Below, piece after piece: positions 62,826 to 64,000 of a stretch of 64,000 bases of DNA. Position numbers and translations under genes: made by a program. The first letter of the stretch is position 1; every line of letters begins with the position of its first letter. The DNA is from Paenibacillus sp. FSL K6-0276 (GTDB lineage Bacteria; Bacillota; Bacilli; Paenibacillales; Paenibacillaceae), in NCBI RefSeq assembly GCF_037977235.1, contig NZ_CP150276.1, forward strand, positions 4,030,001-4,094,000. Direction: 5' to 3'. Below the pieces are notes generated by a model. That model was given only the letters and a program-made list of their open reading frames with translations, was not told the DNA's origin and did no database searches.

Positions 62826-62895
62826 CAGCGCCCTTTTAAGGTCGGTAGGCGTTTATACGAGAAATATAAGACACTTTATCACTAAGAGACTTGCA
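62826..62895 (+). repeat. Dispersed two-hairpin intergenic element, degenerate copy 3
   Basis: The left hairpin is shortened (AGCGCCC to GGCGTTTA, around TTTTAAGG) and the block GCGTTTATACGAGAAATATAAG is nearly identical to copies 1 and 2; beyond it only fragments of the second hairpin remain. It abuts a terminator. Confidence 0.6.
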
Positions 62896-62936
62896 AAGAA
62901 GATCCTTCCACGCCGTAGCGTCAGAAGGATCTTCTT
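62896..62936. terminator. Bidirectional terminator
   Basis: AAGAAGATCCTTC pairs perfectly (13 bp) with GAAGGATCTTCTT, followed by CTTTATT on the plus strand and by an A/T-rich run (TTTGCAAG) on the minus strand. It lies between the convergent UPF0210 and MFS genes. Confidence 0.8.
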
Positions 62937-62948
62937 CTTTATTCCTTA

Positions 62949-64000
62949 TTATTTTTCCGAAGTCTGCACTCTAGCGCTTCTTGCACTCACCATTCTCCAC
63001 CCCGTTAGCAATGCAGCCACAAAGCATATGGATGCCGAAGTCATGAACACTACATGCATGCCGCTGATAAACAACTCTGGCTGACCCTGAACTAGACCTG
63101 TTACCCGATAACCTGCTTCACTGCTCATCACATGAAAGAGAATCGTCGTAGCTATCGTAATACCGACGACCATACCCACATTACGAACTAGCGAATTGAC
63201 GCTACCCGCAGAACCAAGCTGTGTTCTTGGCACCTTGGACATCACAAGTGAATTATTCGGCGATTGAAACAGACCACTACCTATTCCAAGCATAGCGATC
63301 CACACACCTACCAGCACAACTGAGCTTCCCTCATGAAGCTCAGCTAGTCCAAACTGAGCAATAACCATGACCACCAGCCCTGCAAAAGTTAGGAATTCAG
63401 AGCCGATTTTATCCGATAAAGCACCGCTTATTGGCGCTACGACTACCATACATATTGGTAACAGCATCAACAGGAATCCCGCGTTAAATGGCGATAGATT
63501 CAGCATATTCTGTGCATAAAACGGCGCGATGATATTAAAGCAGAAGTTCGCTGTAAACACTAGAAACCCACATAAAATACTTAATGAAAACAATTGATTC
63601 TTAAATAATGACAAATGCAGTAGCGGTTCTTTTCTGCGAAGCTCCGTCCACAAGAAAGCAATGAAGCTGATTACAGCTACGATTAAAGATGTCACAATTA
63701 AGCTGTCGCCATAACCGAGCTGCTGTCCCAACAAGAGCCCCGCGAACAAACTTATGATAAAAATAGCGAAGAGCAGATTGCCTGGAACGTCAATTGTAGA
63801 TTTCACCCTAGTTAAATCCTTAGGCAGTACCTTCCAGCCTAACAGGATAGCGATCACTCCAATTGGAATGTTCACCCAAAAGATATATTCCCAGCCTAAG
63901 GTAGACACCATAACGCCCCCTAAGCTAGGTCCTGCTATACTTCCCAGAGAAACAAATGTACCAATAAAACCAAGGGCCTTACCGCGCTCTGAGGCAGGGA
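62949..64000 (-). CDS. MFS transporter of the DHA2 (EmrB/QacA) drug-export family, N-terminus outside window
   Basis: About 350 residues are visible, starting inside helix 4-5. PASERGKALGF, then motif C GSIAGPSLGGVM (antiporter motif), GWEYIFWVNIPIGVIAILLG, and the later 14-TM-type pattern with SLFKNQLFSLSILCGFLVF, MLLPICMVVVAPISGALSDK, FQSPNNSLVMSKVPRTQLG. The protein exports hydrophobic cations or antibiotics with protons. The C-terminal end is complete in the window. The substrate is not deducible. Confidence 0.88.
   Translation of the reverse strand, partial: PASERGKALGFIGTFVSLGSIAGPSLGGVMVSTLGWEYIFWVNIPIGVIAILLGWKVLPKDLTRVKSTIDVPGNLLFAIFIISLFAGLLLGQQLGYGDSLIVTSLIVAVISFIAFLWTELRRKEPLLHLSLFKNQLFSLSILCGFLVFTANFCFNIIAPFYAQNMLNLSPFNAGFLLMLLPICMVVVAPISGALSDKIGSEFLTFAGLVVMVIAQFGLAELHEGSSVVLVGVWIAMLGIGSGLFQSPNNSLVMSKVPRTQLGSAGSVNSLVRNVGMVVGITIATTILFHVMSSEAGYRVTGLVQGQPELFISGMHVVFMTSASICFVAALLTGWRMVSARSARVQTSEK

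Noticed and set aside
1..64000. CRISPR arrays, rRNA, tRNA, T-box or S-box leaders
   Set aside because: Scanned by eye; no spaced direct repeats, cloverleaf or known leader motif was seen, including in front of cysJ and the mgtC-like gene.

Overview
The window looks like a chromosomal segment of a low-to-mid GC, spore-forming Gram-positive of the Paenibacillus type. This is inferred from the gene families (PadR/HAAS pair, Opp-type cassettes with ROK proteins, an FtsX-type peptide-resistance ABC module, a LytTR/GHKL two-component system, DUF5054, the UPF0237-UPF0210 pair), from strong AGGAGG ribosome sites with frequent TTG and GTG starts, and from Firmicute-style A/T-rich promoters and terminators. 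There are no rRNA or tRNA genes, no CRISPR array and no prophage. The only transposon trace is a decayed IS3-type fragment.

Layout. 1-3.1 kb: a surface-polymer locus (partial pyruvyl transferase, a glycosyltransferase with a C-terminal DNRLRE-like domain) divergent from a basic protein with 32-residue Pro-rich repeats. 3.1-9.9 kb: single genes, namely an IS3 remnant, a deoxyribonucleotidase, a CWC protein, MepB, a membrane methyltransferase behind a promoter with a perfect palindromic operator, secreted alkaline phosphatase, an AlkZ-like DNA glycosylase, and a MarR regulator with a half-size VOC dioxygenase. 10-12.5 kb: an aminoglycoside-phosphotransferase-fold kinase and a PadR/HAAS pair.

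12.5-25 kb: one long co-directional operon on the minus strand. In transcription order it encodes a ROK repressor, asparaginase II, a peptide-binding lipoprotein, OppB-, OppC-, OppD- and OppF-type transporter parts, an M17 aminopeptidase, CutC, a ROK sugar kinase and a cytoplasmic GH29 alpha-L-fucosidase. I read it as an import-and-dismantle pathway for (fucosylated) glycopeptides or glyco-asparagine. This is the most system-like object in the window. A 510-bp gap after it holds the operon promoter and a possible small RNA.

25-29 kb: MgtC, nitronate monooxygenase, two tiny membrane or secreted proteins, DUF2871 and a PhnB-like VOC protein. 29-40.5 kb: two antimicrobial-peptide sensing and resistance modules side by side (OmpR-type regulator, kinase, ABC ATPase and FtsX permease; then a BcrAB-type ABC pair with a 33-residue membrane peptide, divergent from a LytTR regulator and GHKL kinase), with a serine hydrolase between them. 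40.6-44.7 kb: a DUF5054 GH38-like hydrolase, a GntR/LacI-type repressor with two visible operators, and a HAD protein. 44.8-51.5 kb: DinB, LCP, a cold-shock protein with a structured leader, an MCP, a CBS protein and methionine aminopeptidase. 51.8-55.4 kb: assimilatory sulfite reductase (CysJ, CysI). 55.7-61 kb: a three-gene phosphorelay ending in a GGDEF diguanylate cyclase. 61.2-62.8 kb: the UPF0237-UPF0210 pair. The window ends inside an MFS drug exporter.

Three copies of a roughly 70-92 bp intergenic element (two degenerate hairpins) lie at 8.7, 11.0 and 62.8 kb. Several genes start at internal ATG, GTG or TTG codons chosen from the ribosome sites; each such choice is stated.
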